This document shows positions 7,507 through 13,725 of a stretch of 64,000 nt of DNA, one piece after another. Source of the stretch: Sagittula sp. P11 (lineage in GTDB: Bacteria; Pseudomonadota; Alphaproteobacteria; Rhodobacterales; Rhodobacteraceae); assembly GCF_002814095.1 (NCBI RefSeq), contig NZ_CP021913.1:2948001-3012000 (forward strand). The letters are read 5' to 3'. The first letter of the stretch is position 1, and every line of letters begins with the position of its first letter. Made by a program: the position numbers and the translations under genes. The notes below the pieces were generated by a model. That model saw only the letters and a program-made list of their open reading frames with translations, did no database searches and was not told the origin of the DNA.

Positions 7507-8369
7507 GCGGCGTCTCCGAGATCGGAAACGCCGGTCATGTCGTCGAGGAGTTGCTGCACCTCGCCGCCGCGCTCTTCAATGAAGCGGCGCCGAGCCGCTT
7601 TCGGTGCCCGCGTCCATGCGTCCAGGAGGCGGCTGAAGGCGGCGTCGGTTGCGTCCAGTGGCGCCCGTTCCTTGCCATTCTGCGATCCGAACTTCTTGCG
7701 TGCGACTGCGGCACTAGGGGCCGCTCCGGTCTCCAATTGCTCGATGACGAAGTAGCGCTCCGTCACTTCGTCGATCTTCGCGATCTGCATCATGTCGGCC
7801 AAAGAGACCGGGCGGGGGGCCTTGCGGAGCTGGTGGGCATGGCCTCTGACCGCGAAGCCAGCACGGACAAGCCGCTCGACCTGTCGCTTCGACTTCCCGA
7901 TCTTCTCGGCCGTTGTCGCCGTGAACGATGCGAGCGACACGCTGTCGCTCGCATCCCAGCGTTTCGCCGCCAAGTCGGCGCCGGTCGTCGCCTTTGTCTC
8001 CGGGTGAAGTGTCTCGTAGGTCTCTTTCCGGGCGGCGAGGAAGACAGCGGTGTCGAGGATGCTCAGTTCGGATCCCGCGAGGTTGTCGTCGATCTCCATC
8101 ATGGTCGCGTAGGCGTCATTGCATTGCCACGCCACCACGTCGATCTCGTCCCAGCCCATTTCGCGATGCGCGGTCAGCCGGTGCAGGCCCGTCATCAGCC
8201 GCCAGCGCTGCTTCGGCATCTTTCGGACATGCACCGGGTGCAGCGGGCCGACTTCGGCATAGGACGTCACCAGCGCGGCCACGCCAGCCTCGGATGCAGG
8301 GCGCAGTCGGCCCGAAACTTCAATGTCCGCGATCTTCAGCCGCGTTACGCCTTCCAACCGTTTAGCCAT
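7503..8369 (-). CDS. ParB/Srx-type DNA-binding protein, Mu-phage class
   Basis: This 288-residue protein has an N-terminal ParB-like nuclease fold (about 10-100). It shows GRLRPASEAGVAALVTSYAE, then GPLHPVHVRK and the characteristic MTGLHRLTAHREMG. A helical middle part (about 150-200) carries ATTAEKIGKSKRQVERLVRA, an HTH. Proteins of this kind sit immediately before the transposase in many alphaproteobacterial Mu-like phages; their role is unproven. There is no ParA partner nearby, which argues against plasmid-style partition. It overlaps MuA by four bases and the upstream small HTH gene by eight. Confidence 0.8.
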   Translation of the reverse strand: MAKRLEGVTRLKIADIEVSGRLRPASEAGVAALVTSYAEVGPLHPVHVRKMPKQRWRLMTGLHRLTAHREMGWDEIDVVAWQCNDAYATMMEIDDNLAGSELSILDTAVFLAARKETYETLHPETKATTGADLAAKRWDASDSVSLASFTATTAEKIGKSKRQVERLVRAGFAVRGHAHQLRKAPRPVSLADMMQIAKIDEVTERYFVIEQLETGAAPSAAVARKKFGSQNGKERAPLDATDAAFSRLLDAWTRAPKAARRRFIEERGGEVQQLLDDMTGVSDLGDAA

Positions 8370-8598
8370 TTTGGCGCGGTCCCTTCGTCATTTTGTAGTA
8401 CCAGACCGGGCCATTCGGCCCGTTGCGGCGCGTGCATTCGATCAGCGCGCCGTTCTCGCGCAGCTCGGACACGCAAGTGCCCGGGGCGATGGCCTTGGCC
8501 CGCCTCACGAGATCGAGGCTCGAATGCTCCTTCCCGTCCGAAAGAACCTTCAGCACACGCTGCAAACGGGCGCTCTTGATGGCTGATGCGGCGTTCAT
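8362..8598 (-). CDS. Small winged-helix protein (78 aa)
   Basis: The start is ATG 8598 (MNAASAIKSARLQRVLKVLS), overlapping the stop of the zinc-ribbon gene; the ORF to 8676 is a shadow extension. The sequence LQRVLKVLSDGKEHSSLDLV, then CVSELRENGALIEC and a Trp/Tyr beta wing (GPVWYYKMTKG), is a compact winged-helix DNA-binding domain. Similar tiny helix-turn-helix proteins occur in Mu-like phages. Target DNA is unknown; a regulatory role in the early operon is inferred. Confidence 0.65.
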   Translation of the reverse strand: MNAASAIKSARLQRVLKVLSDGKEHSSLDLVRRAKAIAPGTCVSELRENGALIECTRRNGPNGPVWYYKMTKGPRQNG

Positions 8599-8876
8599 AC
8601 GCGCGCCCCGATCCGGCCGCGCCGATGCCCGATCTGATAGGGCGCCTCCTGCGACCTCGTCCGGCAGGGGTCGCACATTCGGTTGTGTGCCCCTTCCGAC
8701 CAGAACAGGGTGCCGCAGGTGATGCAGGGGCGCTGTTTGCGCGTCTCCTGCTTCACCGCTTCGCGCAGCACTGCAGCCGCCGCGGCGATGGACCCATGCC
8801 GGGACACGACCTTGCCCGTCCCCCGATCCTTGATGACGTAGCCGTCATCCGCCTTCGCGATGAAACGGTCAGCCAT
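8595..8876 (-). CDS. Small zinc-ribbon phage protein (93 aa)
   Basis: The first 40 residues (MADRFIAKADDGYVIKDRGT and an Ala-rich helix) precede a zinc-ribbon-like module. C51-x2-C54 (CITC) and C68-x2-C71 (CDPC) are separated by 13 residues with an aromatic core (LFWSEGAHNRM). The tail is basic and rich in His/Arg. It overlaps both neighbours (8 bases upstream, 4 bases downstream). The function is unknown; nucleic-acid binding would fit the module and the basic tail. Confidence 0.65.
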   Translation of the reverse strand: MADRFIAKADDGYVIKDRGTGKVVSRHGSIAAAAAVLREAVKQETRKQRPCITCGTLFWSEGAHNRMCDPCRTRSQEAPYQIGHRRGRIGARV

Positions 8877-9102
8877 TGGTCACCCCCGACGGCATTGCCT
8901 GCACGGCCAGCGCCAGCGTGCCGTTCTGCTCCATCTGCTCCAGGTAGGTCAGGATCATGTCCTCCTGCGCGCGCATCACGAGCCGGTGGTCCTGCTCGGC
9001 AGGTCCATCCTGGCGCGTAGCCGCATCGGCCCAAAGCAACCGGCGCTCACGCCACGCCCGGACCATCAGCCGGACCTCGTCCAACCTCTCTCGCGCGGTC
9101 AT
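8869..9102 (-). CDS. Small helical phage protein (77 aa)
   Basis: The start is ATG 9102 (MTARERLDEVRLMVRAWRER), overlapping the stop of the preceding gene as ATGA; the extension to 9198 is a shadow. The product is charged, almost wholly helical (RLVMRAQEDMILTYLEQMEQ) and ends in a hydrophobic-neutral stretch. No known domain was recognised. Its placement in an unbroken coupled operon is the main support. Confidence 0.6.
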   Translation of the reverse strand: MTARERLDEVRLMVRAWRERRLLWADAATRQDGPAEQDHRLVMRAQEDMILTYLEQMEQNGTLALAVQAMPSGVTNG

Positions 9103-9602
9103 TTCAAACCCCCTTCGAAGGCAGGCAGAACCAGCGGAAGGAACATCAGCCCGATAGCCACGATGGCAAAGCACAGCCCCGCCAAAACATGTCCCCACCA
9201 GCCATCCTCGATCGCGTCATTCGCCGCGCGGATACGTGCCCAGGCCGCTCTCAGGGAGGAGGAGGGAGAGCGGCCCGGGCCTCCCCGCGTTGCCCCGTCA
9301 CTCCGGGGGGCGGGGATCTCGGACAGGACCATGCGCTCGATGGTTCCGTGAGTGGTGCCCGTTCCGGCCCCGCCCGAGGTGTTCGTGATCAGCCGGGCGT
9401 CCAACCGCCCGACACCGGAAAAGTCTGCATCCTGCAGAGCCTCGCCATGCTCGTGGATGTGTCGGGCTGCGGCCAGCACGGCCTCGCCCTTGTCGGCGCG
9501 CAGGACCGTCTGGATCAGCGCTGCGCCAAGGGCGATCCGCTCAAGGTCGGTCAGACCAGCGCCGATGGAATGCGCGCGGATGACGATGTCGGCCCGGGTC
9601 AT
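9099..9602 (-). CDS. Phage membrane-anchored protein, unknown function (167 aa)
   Basis: The start is ATG 9602 (MTRADIVIRAHSIGAGLTDL), coupled to the upstream 51-residue gene; upstream in-frame codons to 9809 are shadows. The N-terminal soluble part (1-70) is helical (ERIALGAALIQTVLRADKGE). A flexible Gly/Ser/Pro-rich linker follows (about 70-125). A single C-terminal membrane segment (HVLAGLCFAIVAIGLMFLPL, about 138-160) is preceded by a Trp pair. It could be a tail-anchored inner-membrane protein. No family was recognised. Confidence 0.6.
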   Translation of the reverse strand: MTRADIVIRAHSIGAGLTDLERIALGAALIQTVLRADKGEAVLAAARHIHEHGEALQDADFSGVGRLDARLITNTSGGAGTGTTHGTIERMVLSEIPAPRSDGATRGGPGRSPSSSLRAAWARIRAANDAIEDGWWGHVLAGLCFAIVAIGLMFLPLVLPAFEGGLK

Positions 9603-9754
9603 TTGCGCTCTCCGGGATAGTTCGGATCGAGGGCGGCGCGTGCGATGTGCGCCAGACCGAGGATCGCGACGAAGATCCAGCCGAAGATGACCAGTGCCGC
9701 CAGCGTCCAGACAACTCCGGAAACCAAGTAGAAGGCGATCTCCGCACCGCTCAT
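9599..9754 (-). CDS. Tiny single-pass membrane protein (51 aa)
   Basis: This short gene starts at ATG 9754, inside the stop of the upstream gene (ATGA), and ends inside the ATG at 9602. The product, starting MSGAEIAFYLVSGVVWTLAA, is nearly all one or two hydrophobic segments followed by a short polar tail (DPNYPGERK). The four-base overlaps on both sides and the membrane-type composition make it credible despite its size. Next to another membrane protein, it might be a partner subunit; the function is unknown. Confidence 0.6.
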   Translation of the reverse strand: MSGAEIAFYLVSGVVWTLAALVIFGWIFVAILGLAHIARAALDPNYPGERK

Positions 9755-10044
9755 GATGCGGCCCTTTCCCAGCCGGTCGCGACCATGGGCAGGAGGTCCA
9801 CTCCGGCACGTTTCGCTTCTGCGCGGATCTCGTCTTCGAGACGCGATGCGTAACCGAGGCGGATCAGCTCCGGTTGCGCCAGCATGTTCGCGACACGGTT
9901 TTTCGAGCCGGGGACGTCCTCGTCGAGAAGGAAGTGGCTCGGCCTGTGGCGGGGCGCGCTTGCGGTCCGCAGATCCGCAAGCGCGCGCCGGACCCAGACC
10001 ACGAAGGCCTGCGGGTCCAGCAGCTTGTCGTTATGGGTCATCAT
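9751..10044 (-). CDS. First gene of the prophage early operon (97 aa, unknown)
   Basis: The start is ATG 10044 (MMTHNDKLLDPQAFVVWVRR), preceded by GGAGCAGG; an in-frame extension to 10098 would run across the early promoter and is rejected. The product is soluble and helical, with FLLDEDVPGSKNRVANMLAQ and RLEDEIRAEAKRAGVDLLPM. In phage Mu the first early gene is ner, a repressor of early transcription. This protein is in that position but does not look like a classical Ner HTH, so no name is given. It is the first gene under the palindromic operator at 10070-10097. Confidence 0.6.
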   Translation of the reverse strand: MMTHNDKLLDPQAFVVWVRRALADLRTASAPRHRPSHFLLDEDVPGSKNRVANMLAQPELIRLGYASRLEDEIRAEAKRAGVDLLPMVATGWERAAS

Positions 10045-10068
10045 GGCCTGCTCCGTTATGGTGCGACC

Positions 10069-10098
10069 ATGATAATCACAGTGCTTTGTGATTATCAA
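10069..10098 (-). promoter_or_regulatory. Prophage early promoter overlapping a palindromic operator
   Basis: On the minus strand there is a -35 TTGATA (98-93, 5/6 to consensus), an 18-base spacer and a -10 TATCAT (74-69, 5/6). This would start transcription near 10062, just ahead of the first early gene. The same bases hold a perfect inverted repeat, TGATAATCACA (10070-10080), a six-base spacer, then TGTGATTATCA (10087-10097). A repressor dimer bound there would cover both -35 and -10. This is the expected design for a lysis/lysogeny switch; binding itself is inferred. Confidence 0.65.
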
Positions 10099-10111
10099 CT
10101 ACGAAGGGAGT

Positions 10112-10173
10112 GTTTTCACATTTCCAGTTGCACAAAATTGCACGTGGCGCTTTTCATGCGAAAATGTGAAAAC
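10112..10173. promoter_or_regulatory. Second inverted repeat in the repressor/early control region
   Basis: GTTTTCACATTT at 10112-10123 is repeated inverted and exactly as AAATGTGAAAAC at 10162-10173. The 38 bases between include a duplicated TTGCAC (10128 and 10138). It lies between the early promoter and the repressor start at 10211. It is a likely second operator (or autoregulatory site) for the XRE repressor or a Ner-like protein; the arms are 50 bases apart, which would suit DNA looping. TTTCACATTTC occurs again near 12040. Confidence 0.5.
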
Positions 10174-10210
10174 TCACCCGTAAACGTGCTTCCACGGGGT
10201 AGACCGTACC

Positions 10211-10549
10211 ATGACTGGCAAAATCGACTGGGAACGGCGCAGGGTTAACCTTCGTATTCTCATGGCGGCGCAGGGTACGAACGCAACGAAGGTCGCACGA
10301 GCGGCCGGACTAAGCCCGAACACCCTGTCTCAGTTCACGAGCGGCAGAACGTCTTACCTGTCGGAGAAGACCCTTTCGAAGGTACTTCCTCTCCTCGGCC
10401 TGTCGGCGACAGAGGATCTCGATACGGACAACCCGCTCCGAGATCCGCGTGTCGCGATTCGCCGTTTCCTGGACGTTATCCCGGACGCCGATCTCGAAGA
10501 GCTTCGGCTTGTTCTAGAAAGAAAGTATCCCGATCTGCTGAAGCGCTGA
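10211..10549 (+). CDS. XRE-family phage repressor
   Basis: This 112-residue helix-turn-helix protein is divergent from the early operon, the position of the c repressor in Mu-like phages. The HTH spans about 24-56 (NATKVARAAGLSPNTLSQFT, SGRTSYLSEKTLSKVLPLLG). A short C-terminal region ending LEELRLVLERKYPDLLKR probably dimerises. It lacks the LexA-like cleavage domain, so induction would not be by RecA-driven self-cleavage. It presumably binds the palindromes at 10070-10097 and 10112-10173, silencing MuA and the rest while the prophage is dormant. Only a weak ribosome site (GGGG) precedes the ATG. Confidence 0.78.
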   Translation: MTGKIDWERRRVNLRILMAAQGTNATKVARAAGLSPNTLSQFTSGRTSYLSEKTLSKVLPLLGLSATEDLDTDNPLRDPRVAIRRFLDVIPDADLEELRLVLERKYPDLLKR

Positions 10550-10669
10550 AGTTCGCCAGCGTTTCCAAAGACCTAGCCAACGCCTCGCCGGATTGCCCCG
10601 CGATGTGATCTTCTAGGTGCGCCCGAAGGCAGCTCGCAGGGGCCGTTGTAGGATCATTGACCATCATTG

Positions 10670-10716
10670 TTTTTCATGTTTCACTATGATTATCCATCAG
10701 CAAGGGCTTATTTCAC
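10670..10716 (+). promoter_or_regulatory. luxR upstream region with operator-like half-site
   Basis: The 167 bases between the repressor stop and luxR contain no gene. Just before luxR lies TATGATTATCC (10685-10695), matching 9 of 11 bases of the prophage operator arm TGTGATTATCA; its TATGAT is also a near-consensus -10. TTATTTCAC (10708-10716) directly abuts the ATG and resembles the TTTTCAC arm of the second operator. A weak ribosome site AAGG is at 10702-10705. The resemblance suggests the phage repressor could control luxR, but half-site matches of this length can arise by chance. Confidence 0.4.
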
Positions 10717-11337
10717 ATGCGAACTAACTCCGAACAAGTGCAATTCGATACTTTCGGATATGTCACTTTCTGCCACGCGGCATTCGTACAAACGGACGCT
10801 AATTCAACCTTTTCGAGCGGCTGGGAGGATATCTACTTCCGCGAGCGCTATCACTTGGTCGACCCTGTTATCGGATTCGGGCAAGCCAACTTCGGCCGGT
10901 CTGCGGCCACTGTCCTTGACCCTGCTCAAATGGCCGGTGCCTTGTTCGAAGAAGCTCGTGCGCATAGCGCGGACAGCAACGTCGCAATGGTCAGCCACTT
11001 TGGCGGGTCCACCCGGATCTTCGGGGGCGTGAACCACGACCTTGACGCCCGTGCGCTGCCTGTCGCGCTCGAAAGCCTGCAAGCCGATCACCGGCGGGAT
11101 CTTGCGGCTGGCCTCCGGCGCCTGTCAGACATGCAGCTCGACCTCCTCGATCTCGCCGAGGAAGGGCACAGCGACAAGGTCATCGCGAACGAACTTGGCG
11201 TCAGCCATTCGCTCATTGCGCAGAGGAAACGCGCGATCTGCGAGACGATGGGGATGACTTGCTGGCGGGGCGTCGTCCAGCTCTACACGCTCGACAAATG
11301 GCATGGCATCGTTCCGGGGGAGGGCTTCGGCCAATGA
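10717..11337 (+). CDS. luxR: LuxR-type acyl-homoserine-lactone receptor/regulator
   Basis: This quorum-sensing transcription factor has 206 residues. The N-terminal autoinducer-binding domain keeps W36, Y40, D49 and P50 (SGWEDIYFRERYHLVDP) with the same spacing as TraR W57, Y61, D70 and P71. The later conserved Trp of TraR is not obvious, and the N-terminus is about 20-30 residues shorter than usual. The C-terminal LuxR HTH (about 138-195) shows LDLLDLAEEGHSDKVIANEL and VSHSLIAQRKRAICETMGM. The stop overlaps the luxI start (ATGA, 11334-11337), so receptor and synthase are made together. The genes lie between the phage repressor and the proposed phage end. Confidence 0.88.
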   Translation: MRTNSEQVQFDTFGYVTFCHAAFVQTDANSTFSSGWEDIYFRERYHLVDPVIGFGQANFGRSAATVLDPAQMAGALFEEARAHSADSNVAMVSHFGGSTRIFGGVNHDLDARALPVALESLQADHRRDLAAGLRRLSDMQLDLLDLAEEGHSDKVIANELGVSHSLIAQRKRAICETMGMTCWRGVVQLYTLDKWHGIVPGEGFGQ

Positions 11338-11948
11338 ACCCGCGTTCCCCCTATGACATCGCGCTTGTCGACATCACGGCGCCTGACCTCGACCACGACC
11401 TCTATTGGCAGTGCCTGTCTCTCCGGCGTGAAGTCTTCATTTCGACGATGGGTTGGAACCTGTTTCAACGTGACGGTTGCGAGTTCGATGCCTACGACAC
11501 GCCTGCCTCGGTGCATCTGGCGGCGCTCGACGGCGGCCGTGTCGAGGCGTGCATGCGTTTGATGCGGACTGACAACGATCAGGGCGGCGTCACCTACATG
11601 ATCCTGGACGCCCACTTGGGGCGCATCCCGAACTTGCCGACAGGGCTGCTAGACCAGGTCATCGCAACGCCCTTCGCTTGGGAGGCCTCACGCCTTGCGA
11701 TCTCCTCGCGCGTCCCAGTGCCGACCAGAAACGCCGTAGTCGTCGACTTGATCGGCGAGGGCACCCGGTATGCAGCCGCTAGGGGCGCCGGAACGCTGCT
11801 CGGCTTGATGAAGCCAGCATTCGAGCGCGTCCTGCGGCGCGCCGGTTTCGACGTCTACCGTGCCGGTCCGATCCTTGACCAGCGGGACGGCAGGATCTGC
11901 GTCCTGCGCTTGGACTTCGAACCGTCTCAATCACTTCGCGTGGCCTGA
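11334..11948 (+). CDS. luxI: LuxI-type acyl-homoserine-lactone synthase
   Basis: This 204-residue synthase makes N-acyl-homoserine lactone from S-adenosylmethionine and acyl-ACP. The catalytic block is complete: R31, F35, W41, D52, D55 and R75, with the spacing of LuxI/EsaI (LRREVF...GW...FDAYD...CMRLMR). E117 and R120 (WEASRLAI) match the conserved E97/R100 pair. It starts inside the luxR stop, so it is translationally coupled. The signal's chain length cannot be read from sequence. Downstream there are 265 bases without a gene before the convergent DUF3800 gene. Confidence 0.92.
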   Translation: MNPRSPYDIALVDITAPDLDHDLYWQCLSLRREVFISTMGWNLFQRDGCEFDAYDTPASVHLAALDGGRVEACMRLMRTDNDQGGVTYMILDAHLGRIPNLPTGLLDQVIATPFAWEASRLAISSRVPVPTRNAVVVDLIGEGTRYAAARGAGTLLGLMKPAFERVLRRAGFDVYRAGPILDQRDGRICVLRLDFEPSQSLRVA

Positions 11949-12213
11949 TCTAGGTCGGCGCCCCTATCAACACATACGCGCGTGAATTGCTATGGTTAAC
12001 CAAACAAGATGAGCGGAAAGATGACTAGATATCGCTGTCTTTCACATTTCTGGTGACAGTTTCTACAAGATATGTGATCGTCCGTGGCGTGGGATACGCC
12101 GGAACACCCCCATGTTGGAGCGCGACAAGCGGCTCTGGCGGCGTCAGGTACGGTTGTCCAAATGGATGACAGCCTGTCAGACCTGAAGCAACTTGGGGCC
12201 GGGGCCCACGCAC
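11949..12213. other. Gene-free stretch after luxI
   Basis: These 265 bases lie between convergent luxI and the DUF3800 gene. They hold small dyads (GGTTAACC near 11994; GACAGCCTGTC near 12168) and TTTCACATTTC near 12040, which repeats an arm of the prophage operator. No convincing terminator with a T-run and no believable gene were seen; a 62-codon minus-strand ORF at 12025-12213 has no support. Confidence 0.4.
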
Positions 12214-13080
12214 CTAGAACCGATAGCCGTAGTGTTTAAAAACTAATTTCTGGTCGTCGGTTAACTTCGCTTTCCAAGGTGGCGACGGCTGCAAGACAAG
12301 GCCATAGTCGGCTATGACGCCAGCTTCTCGTCCCATCCTTGGCTCAAGTGCCATTGCGGGCTCCAGCGACCATTTCGGGCCAAGTGCGTCTGCAGCCTGA
12401 TAAACAGAGCTTGCCACCACATCCGCGAGTTGAAGCCCTGCAACACTGTAGTGGGGCACGTATTCAACCAAGCCGAATCTCAAAACTTGGTGCGCAATTT
12501 CGCGCTTGTTTAAGTATGTCGATCCTCCAACAGACTGTGCTTTCAGCAACTCCCAATATGCTTTTGTCTGGCTGTAGGAGTGACCACCCCTAGCGCTGAA
12601 AATCACCTTTACATATTTCGGTCTTCCAAACCGCCTTGTACTATCACGCAAGCAAAAATCGGTGACGCGCTCCATCAACAAGCGAACACAATAATTGTAA
12701 TACCATTGCTTCCCGCCTCGCTTGGCGGCCCTGGTGTTGCTGTACCCACGCATGTTTTTTTTGTTCGACGCGACAGCAAAGAACCTGCACGGCCGCTCGG
12801 CTAGCAGCGTGCAAGCGCGGCTCCTTTTCGTTGGTGACAGATCACGGTAATGCAGAGCCGGGCCTTGCGTCGCATTGATATCTGTTCGAATATCCTTCAC
12901 CCAAGATACGGTTTCGGCCTCATGTTCCGAGCGTATTAGGACCGCCCCGATACACAGCCACTCACTTCCGCCATTCGGATCAATCGGCTTTACTCTCTTG
13001 AGGCCGTCATCTCCGGCCTCGTCGATGTACAGCACGTATTCATATGGTTCAGAAGCGTTTGACATGAAACATGGGAACAT
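12214..13080 (-). CDS. DUF3800 domain protein (mobile-element/phage accessory)
   Basis: This is a DUF3800 protein of about 288 residues. The N-terminus has YVLYIDEAGDDG, with the acidic residues typical of the family, then ALHYRDLSPTKRSR. The middle is YYNYCVRLLMERVTDF, and HYSVAGLQLADVVASSVYQA marks the C-terminal part. DUF3800 proteins have a predicted RNase-H-like fold and are frequent on mobile elements; their activity is unproven. The ORF opens at 13131, but everything above 13094 is IS66 sequence, so the start is ATG 13080 or ATG 13065. The gene has clearly lower GC and different codon use from its neighbours. The IS66 insertion lies 14 bases upstream of ATG 13080 and probably separates it from its promoter. 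Confidence 0.8.
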   Translation of the reverse strand: MFPCFMSNASEPYEYVLYIDEAGDDGLKRVKPIDPNGGSEWLCIGAVLIRSEHEAETVSWVKDIRTDINATQGPALHYRDLSPTKRSRACTLLAERPCRFFAVASNKKNMRGYSNTRAAKRGGKQWYYNYCVRLLMERVTDFCLRDSTRRFGRPKYVKVIFSARGGHSYSQTKAYWELLKAQSVGGSTYLNKREIAHQVLRFGLVEYVPHYSVAGLQLADVVASSVYQAADALGPKWSLEPAMALEPRMGREAGVIADYGLVLQPSPPWKAKLTDDQKLVFKHYGYRF

Positions 13081-13086
13081 CTGACG

Positions 13087-13094
13087 CCAAAAAG
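13087..13094. repeat. IS66 target-site duplication, left copy
   Basis: CCAAAAAG directly flanks the left IS66 end and is repeated exactly at 16231-16238. Eight bases is the duplication length expected for IS66 elements. Confidence 0.9.
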
Positions 13095-13115
13095 GTAACC
13101 ATCCGGCGTAGGCCG
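13095..13115 (+). repeat. IS66 left terminal inverted repeat
   Basis: It begins GTAACCATCCGGCG and matches the inverted right end (16210-16230) at 16 of 21 bases. It overlaps the apparent 5' extension of the DUF3800 ORF, showing that extension is IS sequence. Confidence 0.8.
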
Positions 13116-13131
13116 CGGTCGCTGGCGTCAC

Positions 13132-13725
13132 TCAGATCGTAGTTTTGGGTTTGCGAGGCCGCGGGGCCCATTTCTTCGCCAGCCGCTCGAAGCGTTCGAT
13201 GATGGTGCCGGCCCCGGCATCCTCGGCGTCGAAGTCCCCGCCCGACCAGTGGACCATGTCCTCGTGCTGCTCGTGATCGGGATCGGCGAGGGCTTCGAGG
13301 AACTCTTCGTAGCCCCAGGCGCCGCCGACGTCCTCCGGTGGACAGGCCCCCGCGGCCTTCAGAAGCCGCGGATAGGTCACGCCCTGAGTGGCCTCGCCCA
13401 CCCGCTCGATCCGGATGCTGTGGTCCCAGTCATCACCGAAGTCGTAGACATACTGGATCGTCCTGGTGGCGGTCTGGTCGAGCAGCTTTTCCAAAGTCAT
13501 TTTCTTCGCGTCCATGGGGCCGTCGTAGAACCCGTCCGGGTCGGGCATGCCCCAACCGGCATCCCCCACCCGGAACTCGTAGAGATGGGTGTCGGTCCAG
13601 CCCATGGCCGCTTGGATGACCTCATGCAGCCGGTCGAGCCTGATCTTCAGCGGCACCTCGATGTGGCGCATCGGCATTGGCTCGACGTCGTTCAAGATGA
13701 TCCGGAGGCGGGCGATCAGGGTCAT
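13132..13725 (-). CDS. Plasmid pRiA4b ORF-3 family protein (IS66 passenger)
   Basis: This 197-residue protein belongs to the pRiA4b ORF-3 family (PF07929). The N-terminal block is MTLIARLRIILNDVEPMPMR, then LHEVIQAAMGWTDTHLYEF; the core is YVYDFGDDWDHSIRIERV, and the C-terminus has GACPPEDVGGAWGYEEFLEA. The family's function is unknown. The start ATG 13725 overlaps the tnpC stop (ATGA), so it is expressed with the transposase, and its stop lies inside the left IS end. Companion genes of this family with IS66-type transposases are known in alphaproteobacteria, but any role in transposition is not established. Confidence 0.88.
   Translation of the reverse strand: MTLIARLRIILNDVEPMPMRHIEVPLKIRLDRLHEVIQAAMGWTDTHLYEFRVGDAGWGMPDPDGFYDGPMDAKKMTLEKLLDQTATRTIQYVYDFGDDWDHSIRIERVGEATQGVTYPRLLKAAGACPPEDVGGAWGYEEFLEALADPDHEQHEDMVHWSGGDFDAEDAGAGTIIERFERLAKKWAPRPRKPKTTI

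Noticed and set aside
8866-10044. Prophage decay by frameshift in the early operon
   Set aside because: All early genes read through with consistent four- to eight-base overlaps; no broken frame was found.
10476-10667. 63-codon minus-strand ORF overlapping the repressor 3' end
   Set aside because: It overlaps 74 bases of a recognised gene, has no ribosome site and no recognisable motif.
12025-12213. 62-codon minus-strand ORF next to DUF3800
   Set aside because: Composition is not protein-like, no start signal, and it fills a convergent intergenic gap.
13081-13131. N-terminal extension of the DUF3800 ORF to 13131
   Set aside because: Bases above 13094 lie within the IS66 terminal repeat, so these codons are not part of the original gene.
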